From Phyto melanocephala (lineage: Eukaryota; Arthropoda; Insecta; Diptera; Rhinophoridae), in assembly GCA_941918925.1 (NCBI GenBank), contig OW799233.1, positions 107,439,833 to 107,503,832 of the forward strand: a stretch of 64,000 nucleotides of DNA, written 5' to 3'. The translations under genes and the position numbers were made by a program. Shown in pieces: positions 34,561-47,313 of the stretch (position 1 is its first letter; each line of letters starts with the position of its first letter). The notes beneath the pieces were generated by a model. That model was given only the letters and a program-made list of their open reading frames with translations, ran no database searches and was not told the DNA's origin.

Positions 34561-36755
34561 ACCGGTTCGAGGATAGTCTCAGTACCATGTTTGTGCTGGC
34601 GTATAACAAAGTAACGAATAATTACTGCAGAAGATGTTTGCATACAAATTATCGATCGCTGATTCTAATAAAATTCTCTTATTCTGGTTTTTTTATAAGT
34701 TGCGGATCTTTCCATTATTTATTCTCCAGGTGCTGTTTACATAATTGGTTTATAATTCCATCTCTAACTACTACATAACTCAGTCCCTAAAATATCATTA
34801 ATATTTTGACAACAAACTTACTTTTATAACAAGTAATTTTAATATAAATTTCTCTACTTCATTTCGTGATGTTTGATTTTTAATTGGTGTAAATGAATCA
34901 ACTACAATATTCATAAAACTGTAAAAGACATTAAAAACAGAATAACATTTTTAATTTATAATGAGCGGTCCACGTTTTATACTAGATTCCTAATAAGACC
35001 ATCATTTGAAAAAAAAACTTAATGCCTAAAAAATTCTATTTCTTTTATTAGTTTATTTGAAAATCGCTTTTGTAAAATGTATCGTATATTAAAAAAAAAG
35101 GTTTTATTTTTAAACACAATATCTGTTGTATCGGTTATATATTTTTTATTGTACAAAGTCAAATAAATTTAAAGGTCACGGTAATACAAATTTGAGAATT
35201 TTGTTAACCCTGCTGGTAGGTTTGCTTTAACTTAGCAACCGTTCAAGATATCAACATAAAACTTTAGTTCACGTGGTATTTTTTTATTGTATTGCTTCTA
35301 ACAAATTTTCAATTATCTATTATAAGTTAAAGATGAAAAAAAAATAAACACTTACGAATCTTAGGCTTGGGACCATTTTGGTTCACCCATATTCATTGTT
35401 TTATTCTTATGGAAAAATTTACAGAAATGGTGAATAATCGTTAAAAAATTTTCTGCACAGGATGATCAAATTATGTTTCGTTGTAGTTTGCATATAAATT
35501 TACTGCAAATGATTCCATTATTATCACATTTGGACCTAGGGCAGCCGCAGATACCACGTTTTATAGTAGATGAGATTTTCATTTCTAACATTGGCGGAAA
35601 AAATAAAAAAAAATATCGTGGCATCTGGATACGGCAAATCGAGTTGGCCCTGGTTGTATGGAAATTACATTCTCAGCTAAAGTTCCAACGCGGCGGTCTA
35701 AAGGAGCTACGCTCCATTGCATTTTATTTTTAGCATTATACAGTAAATCTATCTATATCAGTGACTCCTGCAGCATCTTCTTCGTTTTCTGACCCAAAAT
35801 CATTTGTCAGAGTGCTTTCACATCTAAAATTTTTATCCCAAATATCGCCGATTTTCCATTTGCTTATCAAAGCAAACACATTAAACACTGAACACAAACT
35901 TAAATAAAACTAAAATGTACTAGTTATATGGCGAGATAGATTAGAAAAACACAGAAATAATGTAAACTCAATATGAAGCGACAAAACGTCATCATGGCAA
36001 AGCAATAGAATTTGGGGGAATCACAAAAATATATCAGAATGTTAAAACAGGCTTACCAAGAAACTACACCCTATTTTAAAAAAACGCATTTAGGTGAATT
36101 TATTGTATAGAAAAATGGTATGGACCAAAATGGTCCTATACATAAGATTCTTAAGTTTTTTTCCTGCCAGCAAGGTTAGTGCAAAGTTACAAAAAATGTA
36201 TAATTTAATTCACAAATTTATAAACCGTTTCGTAAAATTCAGTGAAAAAAAAAACGACTTAATTATTATTTTTATCTAAAAGATGGCAACTCAATTGCTG
36301 TTTAAACTCCTTTATCATTCCTAAAATTTCACTTTCATTTTACTTCCATAAATTTTTTAAAATCAACACTTTTTTTTATCGGTGAAGAGATTTAATAGTG
36401 GAAGGATGAACTTAACCCAGAATAAAAGTGACTTATGATAAATTTGGGAATGGGAAGTTAGAATAGATATTTATATTATATTATATATTATATTATACTA
36501 TACCGCGATGAAGCAAACAATGACAATACACGATACAATTACAATCAGAATATTAAGTATTGTGTAATTTTCTTTAATTTTTATTAATATGTTTATAAGC
36601 TGTCGTGGAACTGGGCAACCAGAGTTTACAGATTAACTGTTTTTACAAATTGTGCTTACACCTAAGCTGTGAATAAGTCTAGACAAATTTATTCCACTTC
36701 TCAAATGAAATTTGATCTTAAACTACATGCACATAAAAATTTAATTTCACAATTC
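34561..36755. other. AT-rich sequence, no gene established
   Basis: Contains an unrecognised 86-codon frame (35473-35733 +) and an AT-dinucleotide-like patch at 36465-36500 (TATATTATATTATATATTAT). Nothing assignable. Confidence 0.5.
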
Positions 36756-36758
36756 TTA

Positions 36759-36996
36759 AGCCCGTGGTACACGAAATGTAAAAAGTCACACACGAATGTG
36801 GCTGCGACGTAATTTTGATTCAGTCACATATATTTCATTTGAGTTTTTGGACTAAAATAAATTTCCTGTAATATCAAAATCTTACCGCATGCAGTCACTA
36901 CAACTATTCAAAAAAATTTACCCCAAGCGCTGAAGAGTTTAGTGACGTCAGACCCAAATGTGCGTGTGACTTTTTACATTTCGTGTACAATAGGCT
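36759..36996. mobile_element. 238 bp MITE with about 55 bp inverted repeats and TTA target duplication (PIF/Harbinger-like)
   Basis: The left end reads AGCCCGTGGTACACGAAATG and continues TAAAAAGTCACAC. The right end reverse-complemented reads AGCCTATTGTACACGAAATG and continues TAAAAAGTCACAC. Similarity extends to GACGT about 55 bases in. TTA flanks both sides (36756-36758, 36997-36999). A three-base TTA/TWA duplication is the PIF/Harbinger signature; the superfamily call is inference because there is no coding sequence. Confidence 0.75.
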
Positions 36997-37050
36997 TTAG
37001 TAAAAATTACATCTAGAAAAAAATTTAGTCCCAAACTTAGGAGTAACTGC

Positions 37051-37267
37051 GGGTGCCCCGGTGGACTAGTGGGTGTTCCGGTGGACTAATCAGTAGTGTG
37101 CTGGTCTGCTAGTTTGGGGGTTGCGGGTTGGATTCCCGCCAGAGAGTCTGGACTAGTCTGCTTCTCTTCTCTCTTTGGTATCTCTCTTCCAGGTATCACA
37201 ATTGGATCATTATAATGGACCTAAGTGAGCTGCACAACAGCTACCTGTTCTACCTAACCTAACCTAA
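37051..37267 (+). mobile_element. tRNA-derived SINE with CCTAA tail
   Basis: The head contains a perfect T-arm, GCGGG-TTGGATT-CCCGC (37123-37139), whose GGTTGGATTCC is one change from the Pol III B-box. An A-box-like TGGACTAATCAGTAGTG lies upstream (37083-37099). The tRNA-unrelated body (37141-37250) ends in CTACCTGTTCTACC and a CCTAACCTAACCTAA tail. The first about 20 bases of the head are duplicated in tandem (GGGTGCCCCGGTGGACTA at 37051 and GGGTGTTCCGGTGGACTA at 37071). No clear target duplication. The tail style suggests mobilisation by a partner LINE not identified here. Confidence 0.72.
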
Positions 37268-39372
37268 GATTAAATGCAATCAGCTAAGAAAAATTTATTT
37301 TATCAAAATCAAAATCAAAATTTCACACCTGAAGTTATTACAAATCAAATAAAATAATACTAAAAATGCATTGACATGTATAGCAACCAACTATTTTCTT
37401 AAACAAAGAGTTAGAGTTAATATATAAAAATCCTCGACTTTTTCCAGTAAACTCATCTTTTGACTTTGCTCGACTTTTCGATTATACCATTTCTCAAATT
37501 CCATATCCACTATCCTTCATTAAATGAACAGAAAATGTCCATAAACGTGTTCTTTGATTTTTATTAAGCTAAGGGTCAAAATGGATAATTGGACAATATT
37601 ACGTAGAACTTATAGAAAATTATACACAAATAAAGAACATTTCTGCAAATAGTTAAGCAATTGTAATCGTTAAGAGAATAGGGTTCTCTATAGTTCGTTC
37701 TACAGCTACACTTAATATCACATAAAATAAATATTGGTGCTAAATTTTTTTCTTACTGTTTTTATTTCCTGTTTAGAATTATTTCAAATGTGAATAAAAT
37801 TGTACTAAAAATAAAAATAAACCAACAAATAAATGAAGTCATAAAATACAATACTCATAAAAATAACAGTAAAACAAACACAAAAGCAGGCTGGAAAAGA
37901 ATCTCTGTTAATGATATTGACCTATAGAAGAAAATACAAAAATACTAAACAAAAATAAAAGAAACGAAAAGTCAAATCAAGCAACATAAATTCTAAGGCT
38001 AGAGAAATATAATAAAATTAACGAATTGGCAAATATAAAGGGAAAAAGATTGCGTAAAAAACCCAAGATAAAAACGAGTTAGATTGAAACCAGAAAAAAA
38101 AATTATATGAAGAAAAACATGTACTCCTATCTGTATATTATAAAAATGCACCAAAATTTTTTTAAAACCCTTTTTATCGTATGTGTTGTTGACACGAAAT
38201 AAAACGATATATTTTACTTTCTAAAATTGTGATTAAATCTATATAATCATCATTTTATAAATAAAATTGGAGTGTTTGTTATAGAGTGAAACAAAACCAA
38301 AGAATATTCAAACAGCATAACAGGATTTTAGATTTATTCTCATTTTGTCCTATAGGTAAACCGAATTAAATGTTCTACTTAAATCGATAAATATGAACTT
38401 AAATCAGTAAATTAAAAAATGGTATTAAACAATTATTTTGTGTAAACAATATATAAATCAAAAATTGTAAAAGCTAACGAAGCACATGGTATGGGGTAGC
38501 CAACAGACAGTGGTCAATAGCAACATTTATTGATGACTAACCAATCAAAACAAAAACGAGTTGAGTGCGAAAGCAATGCAACTGCTTTCATTGACATCTT
38601 TCTTCATCGTCCATTGGGAACTGTTTGTTACCAACTTTTAAGTTTTTATATGGAAGAGGAAAGACGAATGGAAAATTGTATAGAGTTTAATGTGTCTGCA
38701 AATCTCTTTTATTTTTCTGATACATATGCTAGGTGCACAACTGGGGCGAACGACGAATTTCGTCTAACACGACAAATTCGCTGTCTTTATTCGTCGTATA
38801 AATCACCACAAGGACGAGATAATAACAGCTATTATAATAGGGTTCTCAGAACTAAGGTTGACAGAGTTAATTGTTTGTGCAAAGAAAGAACAAAATAATC
38901 AAAGAATTAATTTTTTTTTTTTAATCATCAATATAATTAATATAAATTCTGTTATAATAAAAACTGTTTCTATTATATTTATTTGGTTGTTGGGTTTAAG
39001 CTGGTTTATATGCATTTCACTGGTGCTTATGCCAGATCATCAGTAAACCTTTACCCAAATTCTTGAAAAAGTTTAAAATTTTTATAAGTTATATTTTTAA
39101 TTCAAATATAAATTCAAAAATAAAACAAAAAAACTATAAAAAACTTTTTCAAAAACCCAACCAACAATTTTTCAATTTTAATTTATTTTATTTTTCTAAT
39201 CCCTTCTGTTTCTGTTTATACATAAACGTTTGCAAGAAATGTGTTGGGTATGTACTTTGCTTCGAGCCATAAAAAAAAATCGAAAAAAAAAATTTGTATT
39301 TTAAATATTAAGTAATAAATAAATAAATGTAAATACAGATTTTTCGAGAGGTAAGAAGGTATTTAAAAAAAA
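37268..39372. other. A-rich sequence, no gene established
   Basis: The only notable item is an open frame of 122 codons at 38530-38898 (+), the longest outside transposons, discussed under findings. Nearby 37830-38100 is A-rich. Confidence 0.5.
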
Positions 39373-41079
39373 ACAAGTAAGAGCACTATATTCGGCTGTG
39401 CCGAATCTTTTATACCCACCACCAATTTTGTGTATCTTTAAAGCACAATATTTACTATTTTGTTAATCGCTATGGAATAATCTCTTTATAATAAAGTATG
39501 TATCACTTTCTTTGTAGAGGGTGGTTAAATTTTAAGGGCCCATGTTGAAGGTGAACCACACCTAAACTTCAAGTTTTTTCTTGCATTTCATTTGACATTT
39601 CTCAATCTCAGACTAACTCAATTTGAACCGTGGAAAGATACGCAAATGAGCAACGCTTTTAAATATTAACGATTTTCATAAAAATTGGCGTTCAAATCAA
39701 AATGCATTTTGTGCACTTCGTGATTCTTTTGGTCATCATAATCGTTCAAATTCGTCCACAGTCGGGAGAATTGTAAAAAATATTTTAATTTCTGCAAAAC
39801 AGGTCTGTATAAAATGTTAGAAAATCTGTGAATGCCTTCTTAGTTCGTTGAATGAAAACCATTGCTGTTTTTTGCGATAGTGTGGCAAAATAGTAGTCAT
39901 TCTCGACTCATCATCATGCCCAACAATTGAGCATCAACATTGTCATTGAAAATTTGGACCATTAGATAGAGGAGTGGCGTCACTATAACTTATAACTTCG
40001 ATATGCTAGTAAAATGTTTTCGTAAATTTACTCTTTCAATGAAAGTGGGCGTTAAAGTAGGCGCGTTGAAGTTGTTTCTACTAATGAATGCAACTAAGAT
40101 ATTTCAATATAGTCTTTTATTATTCCAAAATTTTTATTCATTACGAAATTATATGAATTTGTGATAAAGCATTATGTGGGATGTGGGCGTAAAAGTGAGC
40201 GTGTCACCTTAATTTTCTGACATAACAACGACATTGACTAGAAGGATTTACGTAGCAAATTTGATGATCATAATTCTAATTTTGTCCGTCTTATCAGCTT
40301 TTAAATTTCATTAACAGTACATAAAGTGAAAAGTGGGCGTTATAGTAGGCATGTCAAAGTTATTTCTGCTAATGAATACAACTTAGATATTTCAATATAG
40401 TCCTTTGTTATTCCAAAATCTTTATTCATAAAGAAATTATAAGAATTTGAGAGAAATCTTTATATGGGAGGTGGGCGTAAAAGTTGGCATGTCAAATTTA
40501 TTTTCCGTCAGAACAAAACCTTTGACCAAAAAGCACTTCCTGCAAAATTTCAGAATCGTACATCTAATTTTGTCAGTTTTACTAGGTTTTAAATTTTGAA
40601 TGTACGGAAAAATACACTGCGCGGTATAAATTTTCGTACATTTTTATCTATAACTTCCTTCCTAATGCATACATTTAAGCAATTTTTGGGGAGAAATATT
40701 GCTTTTGCTCAGGAAGTATACATTTCATGTTTCATGACTCTACGTTGATGCTGGTGAACACAACTCCATTTTATGCGATGTTGGAAGGACACGGTTTTTT
40801 CGACCTACTCTTGCACTACGAGCCCGTTTTCAATTTTAGCGAACCTTGTGTATAAGACATATTCTGGCAAAATTTGAGCCCCCTAGCTTTTTCGGTAGGA
40901 CCTCTATCGTGCTTTCAACAGACGGAAAGACGGGCGGACATGGCTAGATCGTCATCAAATCAAACCCTGATTCAGAATATATGTACTTTATGGGGTCTAA
41001 AATGGATATTTCGATGTGTTACAAACGGAATGACAAAATGAATATACCCCCACCATTTTTTTGGTGGCGGGTATAAAAA
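39373..41079 (-). mobile_element. Family A DINE-1/Helentron-like element, copy A6 (shortest)
   Basis: Hairpin end at 39373, TATACCC end at 41079. It has only about two tandem units (near 40185 and 40480), and the nested mariner has lost one end. The GTCY run is eroded to about five units with substitutions (AGACGGAAAGACGGGCGGAC, 40919-40938). Overall more diverged than A7 and A8, suggesting an older copy. Confidence 0.84.
39517..39985 (+). mobile_element. Mariner deletion derivative nested in A6, one end lost
   Basis: GAGGGTGGTTAAATTTTAAG at 39517 (after TA) marks one inverted repeat. The other is missing because sequence jumps from AGGAGTGGCGTCAC directly to TATAACTTCGATATG near 39985, removing the C-terminal tail and repeat. 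Confidence 0.65.
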
Positions 41080-43354
41080 CTAGCTTTATTTTCTAAAAAA
41101 GTTACAAAGTAAAACCAATAATAACAAATATGGTCACGTTGTACCAATTTCTTTGTCGTTTGCCGGCATAAGAAGTTGAAAAAAAAAATAATTCTGAACA
41201 ACGAACTGTTATATTCTATACAATTTAATATTTATTTTATTATATATTTTTTTTTGAGTTTGTATTTTGCTTTGTATATGAAACAATATATTACATTTAG
41301 AAAGCAAAGAAATTATTCCTTTTACAAACCATTTTTACTTTTGTTTATAACCTACAAAATTTAAGTGCTTAAAATAAAATATAATCTATATTATGCTTAA
41401 GCTTTCATTTCAGAAAACATATTTCATAAAACGAATTTAAAGTCATAGAGAAATTTATTCCTATGGAAACAGTTTTTCATTAATTCTGATTATGTCTTTT
41501 TTTTTCAAGCAACATGAAAATCTTAATCTTTATTTTTGTTTCTCTTTTTTTTTTTTCATAAAATCAATACCCAATAAACAGCACCACCACCACCACCAAC
41601 GACCACCTGTATCCTTGTTTATACATAGAAACAAGCGACAACCACATTTAAATAAAATAAATTTGTTAAAGAGATTTTCTTTGCTGGCGTTGTCGTTAGT
41701 TAAGGGTTACAAAAAGGTCTTATGGATTTGTATTGTTTGTTAACAAATTTATCCATAATCTGTGACAATTTGGTAACTTATGGTTCATCATTTTAGGTTA
41801 ATATGTATTTGATTACAAAACATTTTTTAACAAAAAAACCGAAGAAAAAACAATATCAGCAGCAATATCGTATACATGTTTACATTGTGAATCAATATTG
41901 ATACAAATGCGTATGGTAAAAAGATATAAGAGGATTTAGGAACACAAAACAAAAAAGAAAGTATTACCATAGCAATACATAGAGACGGTGGTTCGAAAAA
42001 AAAATAACTACGAGGCATTAATACAAAAAAAAATGTAATACATATGCATAAACACTTTCGTGTATGTTGTTGTATTTTTGTAAAGACATCCATGGTTAAT
42101 GAAAATGTCTACAAGATTATGTAAAATTATGTTGTGTATGAATGTTTTTTTTTGTTTGTTATCATGAAAATTTTCTTATTATCAAAAGGGGTAAATTTGT
42201 ATAAAAAACCGGATATTATTATTAAAAATTTAATGAGTTTTATATGGATATGAAATAAGATATATTTAATATATACAGGCGCGGGTGTAGCGTACGCATT
42301 TGGGGGGAATTTTATATTAAAATATATGAAATGTTTGTTTAATGACTTTCAAACTAGTATTAAAAAAAACTCGTTTCTTAAATATACTTTTTCCTCCACC
42401 TGTATCCGCACTTGATGTTCTATAATTTTAATTCTAAATTTCTGCTTGTATGTAATTGTTTACTGCATTGAACATGGGATTAAAATGCGGTATTGGGCTT
42501 CAGTAACTCATTTAATTAATGCGACCGCCTGCATATATAGCATTGTATTGTTAATGTTTAATCAAACAAAAAAAATATTGAATCCATAAAAGGCGAACCT
42601 TTGACGGCATAGTAGAAGACGAGGATATATGTGACAGCACCATCAGACTAAAAATAAAGTGTAACTTTTTCATATATGCAAAACATCGCCCAAGAAAGAG
42701 ATCATATACATTTTGCAAAAAGCCGCAAGATTGATATGCCACAATGAAAAAATTGTTGCTATAAATTGTAGGTTACAAGTTTTTAATTTCATAATTTTTA
42801 TTTAGCTTAACTATAATTTTAATTCTATATAATACTAAAAACCTGTTGCAATACATATTCATTACTAACATAATTTTATAAATTTTTCTAATTTCCCATA
42901 CCCGGTTATGCAGCTGGTGGCGTGAAAGGTATAAATCCAAAAGTGGCCATATTTATAAAACATGCTGTCTGCTCAGGCATAATAAGATTGTCAAGACATT
43001 TTTCTAGGATATAATTAAATTTCAAATAGATTTAGAGGTTTTAAATTACAACCCATATTGGGGTATGTTGCTGTTGACATAAAGGTTAAATATGCTTTAA
43101 TAGGTAAAACTATTTTCAAATGTAGGTTCAATTGTCTTGAATATAGGTCAACAAAAAGTGTATGTTTTAATGAAAAGTTATCGGAAAATAAACTAGACTA
43201 TAGAATGGATGGGTAACTTTAAGTGGATTTCAAGGGTTTTAGTTTTTATTTATAACTTCATTTATATTTAGAATGTTCCAAACTGGCAACATCAAAATAC
43301 TTACTAAAAATTAAAAAATTATTATGTCAAAAAAATATATTTTAGCCCATTTGG
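41080..43354. other. AT-rich sequence, no gene seen
   Basis: A short (CAC)n run at 41581-41600 creates a fortuitous poly-histidine open frame. Long T/A homopolymers occur at 41540-41560 and 42000-42030. Nothing assignable. Confidence 0.55.
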
Positions 43355-43359
43355 CGCCG

Positions 43360-44419
43360 CACAGTGTTGCGAAACCAGAAGTTATTGGAAATCATATTGC
43401 CTAAACTGTAATTTTAATTGTATCGATGAGAAACTTCTACAGATTGGTCAGAATGAAATCCCAAACAGAATGAGTGAAAAAAAATTTACACCGAAAAAAA
43501 TTGTTGGGTCAAATTTTCAACAAAAGTCAAAAATAAAAAAAAAATTGTTTGAAAAATTAAAAAAAAAATTTATTTTAATTCTTCTTTTATTTCTGATAAA
43601 TACCCTATGTTTAGTTTTTGAAATAAATTATAGGGTAGTCCGAACAAGAATTATAAACGTCAAATTTTCATGATTTTTTAATATTTGTTGAATAACTCTG
43701 AAATTTTATATAAAACCAAAATCTATTTCATTTCTTATTTGAAAGGTGGCAATAAAAGCTTTAATTTGATACCGGTTTGAGGTCAAAAACTTCAGTTTTA
43801 AGAGAGTTATGACGGAAAGTCACCCGAAAACCAATATGATTAAATTATTCAATAAGTGATTCCGAGAATTTCCGTTCTATTTCTATGGAATAAATACTGA
43901 GAGTGATATACTAAAATCGCTATAACTCCCAGGAGGGCAGGTATGGGCAGCTGATTTTTTCACAGTTCGTTGAAAACAAATTATGTAACATTTCTGTAGT
44001 GGTTTGGAACTGGGACTCTCTGGGACTTTTTAGATATTGCTTACCTAACCCAAATTTTAAGGAAAAATGGACCTTTAGTCGGGGTTTCGCTCTAAAAAAG
44101 GTGCATATGAAAATGTCTCAAACAACATTCCTTTTTTTTACAGAAGTTACTTGTCCAAAGGCAGATTTTTTTTCCGAATCAAAATATCTGTCACTAAAAT
44201 CAAATGAGATCATTTTGAATACAGCCCTGAAATCCCCTCTTTTCTTGAAAATTTTGTATATTTGACTTCTAAAATCAATTGAAAATCAACGGGCCAACAT
44301 AAAAATAAGCTTTATGTATTTTTTGTTTACTTGGAATGTCTGTGACAAAATTGCATCATTAAAAACACTGAAAAAAATAATCGGAAAAAAGTTACTTTTC
44401 CACTAGCCGTAACACAGTG
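43360..44419. mobile_element. Candidate non-autonomous Transib element, 1,060 bp
   Basis: The left end CACAGTGTTGCG and the reverse complement of the right end CACTGTGTTACG match at 10 of 12 positions, then diverge. Flanks are CGCCG (43355-43359) and CACCG (44420-44424), a five-base duplication with one CpG-type change. Transib elements have CACWRTG termini and prefer CGNCG targets, so both features fit. No Transib transposase (RAG1-like core) is recognisable inside; an 88-codon frame at 43999-44265 is unassigned. Confidence 0.5.
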
Positions 44420-44424
44420 CACCG

Positions 44425-46070
44425 CTTTTTGCATTTTAAGCCTACAATTCATTAAAATTATAAAATACATTTGATTTAATACATTCAACTTGTCACAAAA
44501 TTAACTCTTAATTTTACACAAAATTGATGCAATGAAATAAGCATATAATTTTTTTGCATTTTAACCTTTACTTTTATATTAATTTTTTAAAGGCGATCAT
44601 TCTCTTTTATAAATAAGTTTAGAGGATGGTCTACCATTAAGTTTTACAAAATCATCGTGTTTTACATACATACAATTGTATTGCGGCGCAATCTTTATAC
44701 AAGCTCTGGGACAATATTGTTACATATTCAAACAACCAATTAAACCAATTACAACATATATGGAAATAATCAGAATTTTATAATCCGTTTACTTTAGTTC
44801 GATATGGCCAACTTTTGTCACAACTATGGTCTTTAAATGGCTAAAAATATTTACATGCCCATGACTCTAAAACGGGTTAGAAAAAAATTTTCCCATAGTA
44901 ATTCACTCGATGAATATAATTGCACAAGTCATATCATTTCAAAAGATGGAAAATTACTTCTGCTTGCCTTTCGCAGGTTTTTTTTTTAATATGAACGATC
45001 AAGGAAGTCAACGCTATCATTTTGAGATTTTACGAACTGTATAATAACTTTCATTAGAGAACACAATGCTTAGGACCATACTAAAGGCCATACTAAAGGC
45101 AAAATTTTAACACATTGAGCAAAAGTGAAAGCGTTCTGCAGTTCTGATTACATCCACATATTTGGTAATTTTATTCAATAGAAATAATTCTACACAAAGA
45201 CAGCTTATGGTAAATCGCGTGGGTGTCGCTTTAATAACCTTACCGTGACTTTTGAGATATAGACTTCAAAATAAGTTTTAAAACTTTTTAGGAAACACTA
45301 ATGAACCACTTTGAATCAAACAAATAATTAATATAGTTAAAAAGTGATATAATTTGAATTTGTTTTGCATGAAAATAGGCAGATTAGTGCCAACAAAGCA
45401 TTCGGCAGATCTTAACTTTATTATGACCTGAATTGTAATCTGAAAATTCCACAGATATGTACGTCAATGAACGGTAATTGAAATCGACCTTGTAGCGTAC
45501 ATTAAAAATATTTTTAAATCACAGACAAACACAATTTGATTAAACATTACACGCCACACTGAACGCTAATAATTAACAGCAAGTTGATTTAAGGGCGTGA
45601 AAAAAGAAAAGTTTTGTAAATATTGATTAAATTTAAATTCAGCTCATAATTGTTTGTACCCAGCAAAAACATTTATTACTGCATAGTGAGTTGAAAGTAC
45701 TTCACTATCTACAAATTAACATTTTATTAGTTTTTCTCGGCCATATCATTGGAGGCAGGTACTTACCTTACTTCATTTAAATATATGTTTCATAACCCGT
45801 AAATCGTAAAAGACTTACAAAAGTCGTTCCAACATTGTATATATCAGCTAATATCCGAATAATTTTATTTTGACACTAACGATGTCAATAGAATAAGTTT
45901 GTCAGAGTAAATACTATGTAAACGGATATTTAATCGGGTAAAATAAACTAAAAGGTCTGTTGATAACTATCAGCCTTTACGGTGACTTACCGTTAGCACA
46001 GAGCTTAGAAGTAAACCCAGGGAGATGATCATAATGATTTTGTGGCGGATGGTTGATGATTAAGACGTAG
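44425..46070. other. AT-rich sequence, no gene seen
   Basis: No open frame of note. GGACCATACTAAAGGCCATACTAAAGGC near 45074-45101 is a short direct duplication. Confidence 0.55.
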
Positions 46071-46075
46071 AGGAT

Positions 46076-46250
46076 ATGTATTTAAACAGGATGCTGACAC
46101 TTGCCACATATCAAGAGAAACAATGGATTTGTTGAGAGAAAAGTTTCAAAATCGCAATTTTTATGGTAGAGGGAACTGACCACCAACAACGTGCGATTGG
46201 ACAGCTTTATACTATTTTTGTGGAATAATTGTAATAAATCAATAACTGTA
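46076..46250 (+). pseudogene. Mariner-like transposase fragment (catalytic region)
   Basis: The + strand reads FKQDADTCHISRETMDLLRE (46081-46140), the second catalytic-aspartate motif, and after a break PPTTCDWTALYYF (46187-46225), the third-aspartate region with the usual aspartate replaced by tyrosine. The remainder of the gene is unrecognisable. The opposite-strand 108-codon frame over this stretch is a shadow. TTTTTATACCCCTCAATACC at 46323-46342 recalls a Helentron end but nothing else of that family follows. Confidence 0.6.
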
Positions 46251-46574
46251 ATCAAAAACATTAGAGAGCGGTGTTTGTGATTAAACTCCATCGAAATGGC
46301 TCGGGTAGGTCTGAGAACATCTTTTTTTATACCCCTCAATACCACGCCATTTTTACGCCCCTTTAGGTAGGCCAGACTGCTGGTTCGATCTTCTTGAAAT
46401 ATTAACATAATTTAACTAAGACTCTGGTATGATTAGTAGGATACTACGTTTAATTCGCACTGCGGAAAATATTTAACGTGTAGATGTTAAAAAAAAATAC
46501 CAAAAACACCTACCGGAAGGTATTCTGCTCAGCCTGGAATGGTTCGTATGTCACTATGGCGCATTTAAAAAAGG

Positions 46575-47313
46575 CTACACGCAAAGAAAAACCATGGTTA
46601 CGACATGATCACGACGGTCATATTATTTTTTCTAAAACAATATTTGGTTGTCGAAAACAAGTAATAGTTATTTTTGTTTCATTTCATCATATATTTTGTC
46701 ACGATAATCAAGCATTTGTTAGAATTGTATCATTTAATGTTTACTTTTCGTAAAAATTTCAAAATGGTTATCATTTAAAAATAGTGTGATTTAAAAAAAA
46801 TAATTTGACAAAAATAACATTTTATTCAAAAGCATTAAAAATTACAAATAATCATTAAATAATAGGTGAGACAACAGTATGATTACAAATTAATCAAGCT
46901 ATGGTTTGTTTTTAATAATAATTTGACTTCAACTGTTCTTCTTCTTGCTGAATAAATTTTTATTATTTGAAAAGTTTGATATGTCAAAAAAATTAACAAA
47001 AATTTTGAAAAATCAAAGAAAATTTACAAATAAACGAGAATATGTAAAAAAAAATTGGTATAAAAATTGCAATTAAATTGGTAAGTACAATCAATATGTG
47101 TATGTTACAGCAAAATAAAATAATTTGTTGTAAAAAAGCAAAGATTGTCGATTTCAATTGTAGTCATATATATGATTATTGAATGATATTTTAATTAAAC
47201 ATAATAATGATAACTGGTAACCATTATTATTTTAAACATAATCATACAATTCAATCATAGTATGTTGCTCTTTGATTATGGTTACCACAACCATAGTTTT
47301 TCTTTGCGTGTAG
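46575..47313. mobile_element. 739 bp MITE with 25 bp terminal inverted repeats
   Basis: CTACACGCAAAGAAAAAC(C/T)ATGGTT at the left end is inverted as AACCATAGTTTTTCTTTGCGTGTAG at the right end, 24 of 25 bases matching. Reading TA as target duplication (C-TA-CACGC ... GCGTG-TA-G) would place it with TA-targeting elements; that is inference. The interior is AT-rich with no transposase. Further partial complementarity inside both ends (ATGGTTACC-type motifs) suggests a longer, eroded foldback. Confidence 0.7.

Noticed and set aside
37083..37139. Functional tRNA gene
   Set aside because: Only the T-arm is convincing; the acceptor and anticodon arms do not close, and the sequence continues into a SINE body and CCTAA tail.
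41492..41743. 83-codon frame containing five consecutive histidines
   Set aside because: The histidines come from a short CAC repeat in AT-rich DNA; there is no other support for a gene.
46082..46408. 108-codon minus-strand frame
   Set aside because: The opposite strand reads mariner catalytic motifs here; the minus frame is a shadow with no family resemblance.
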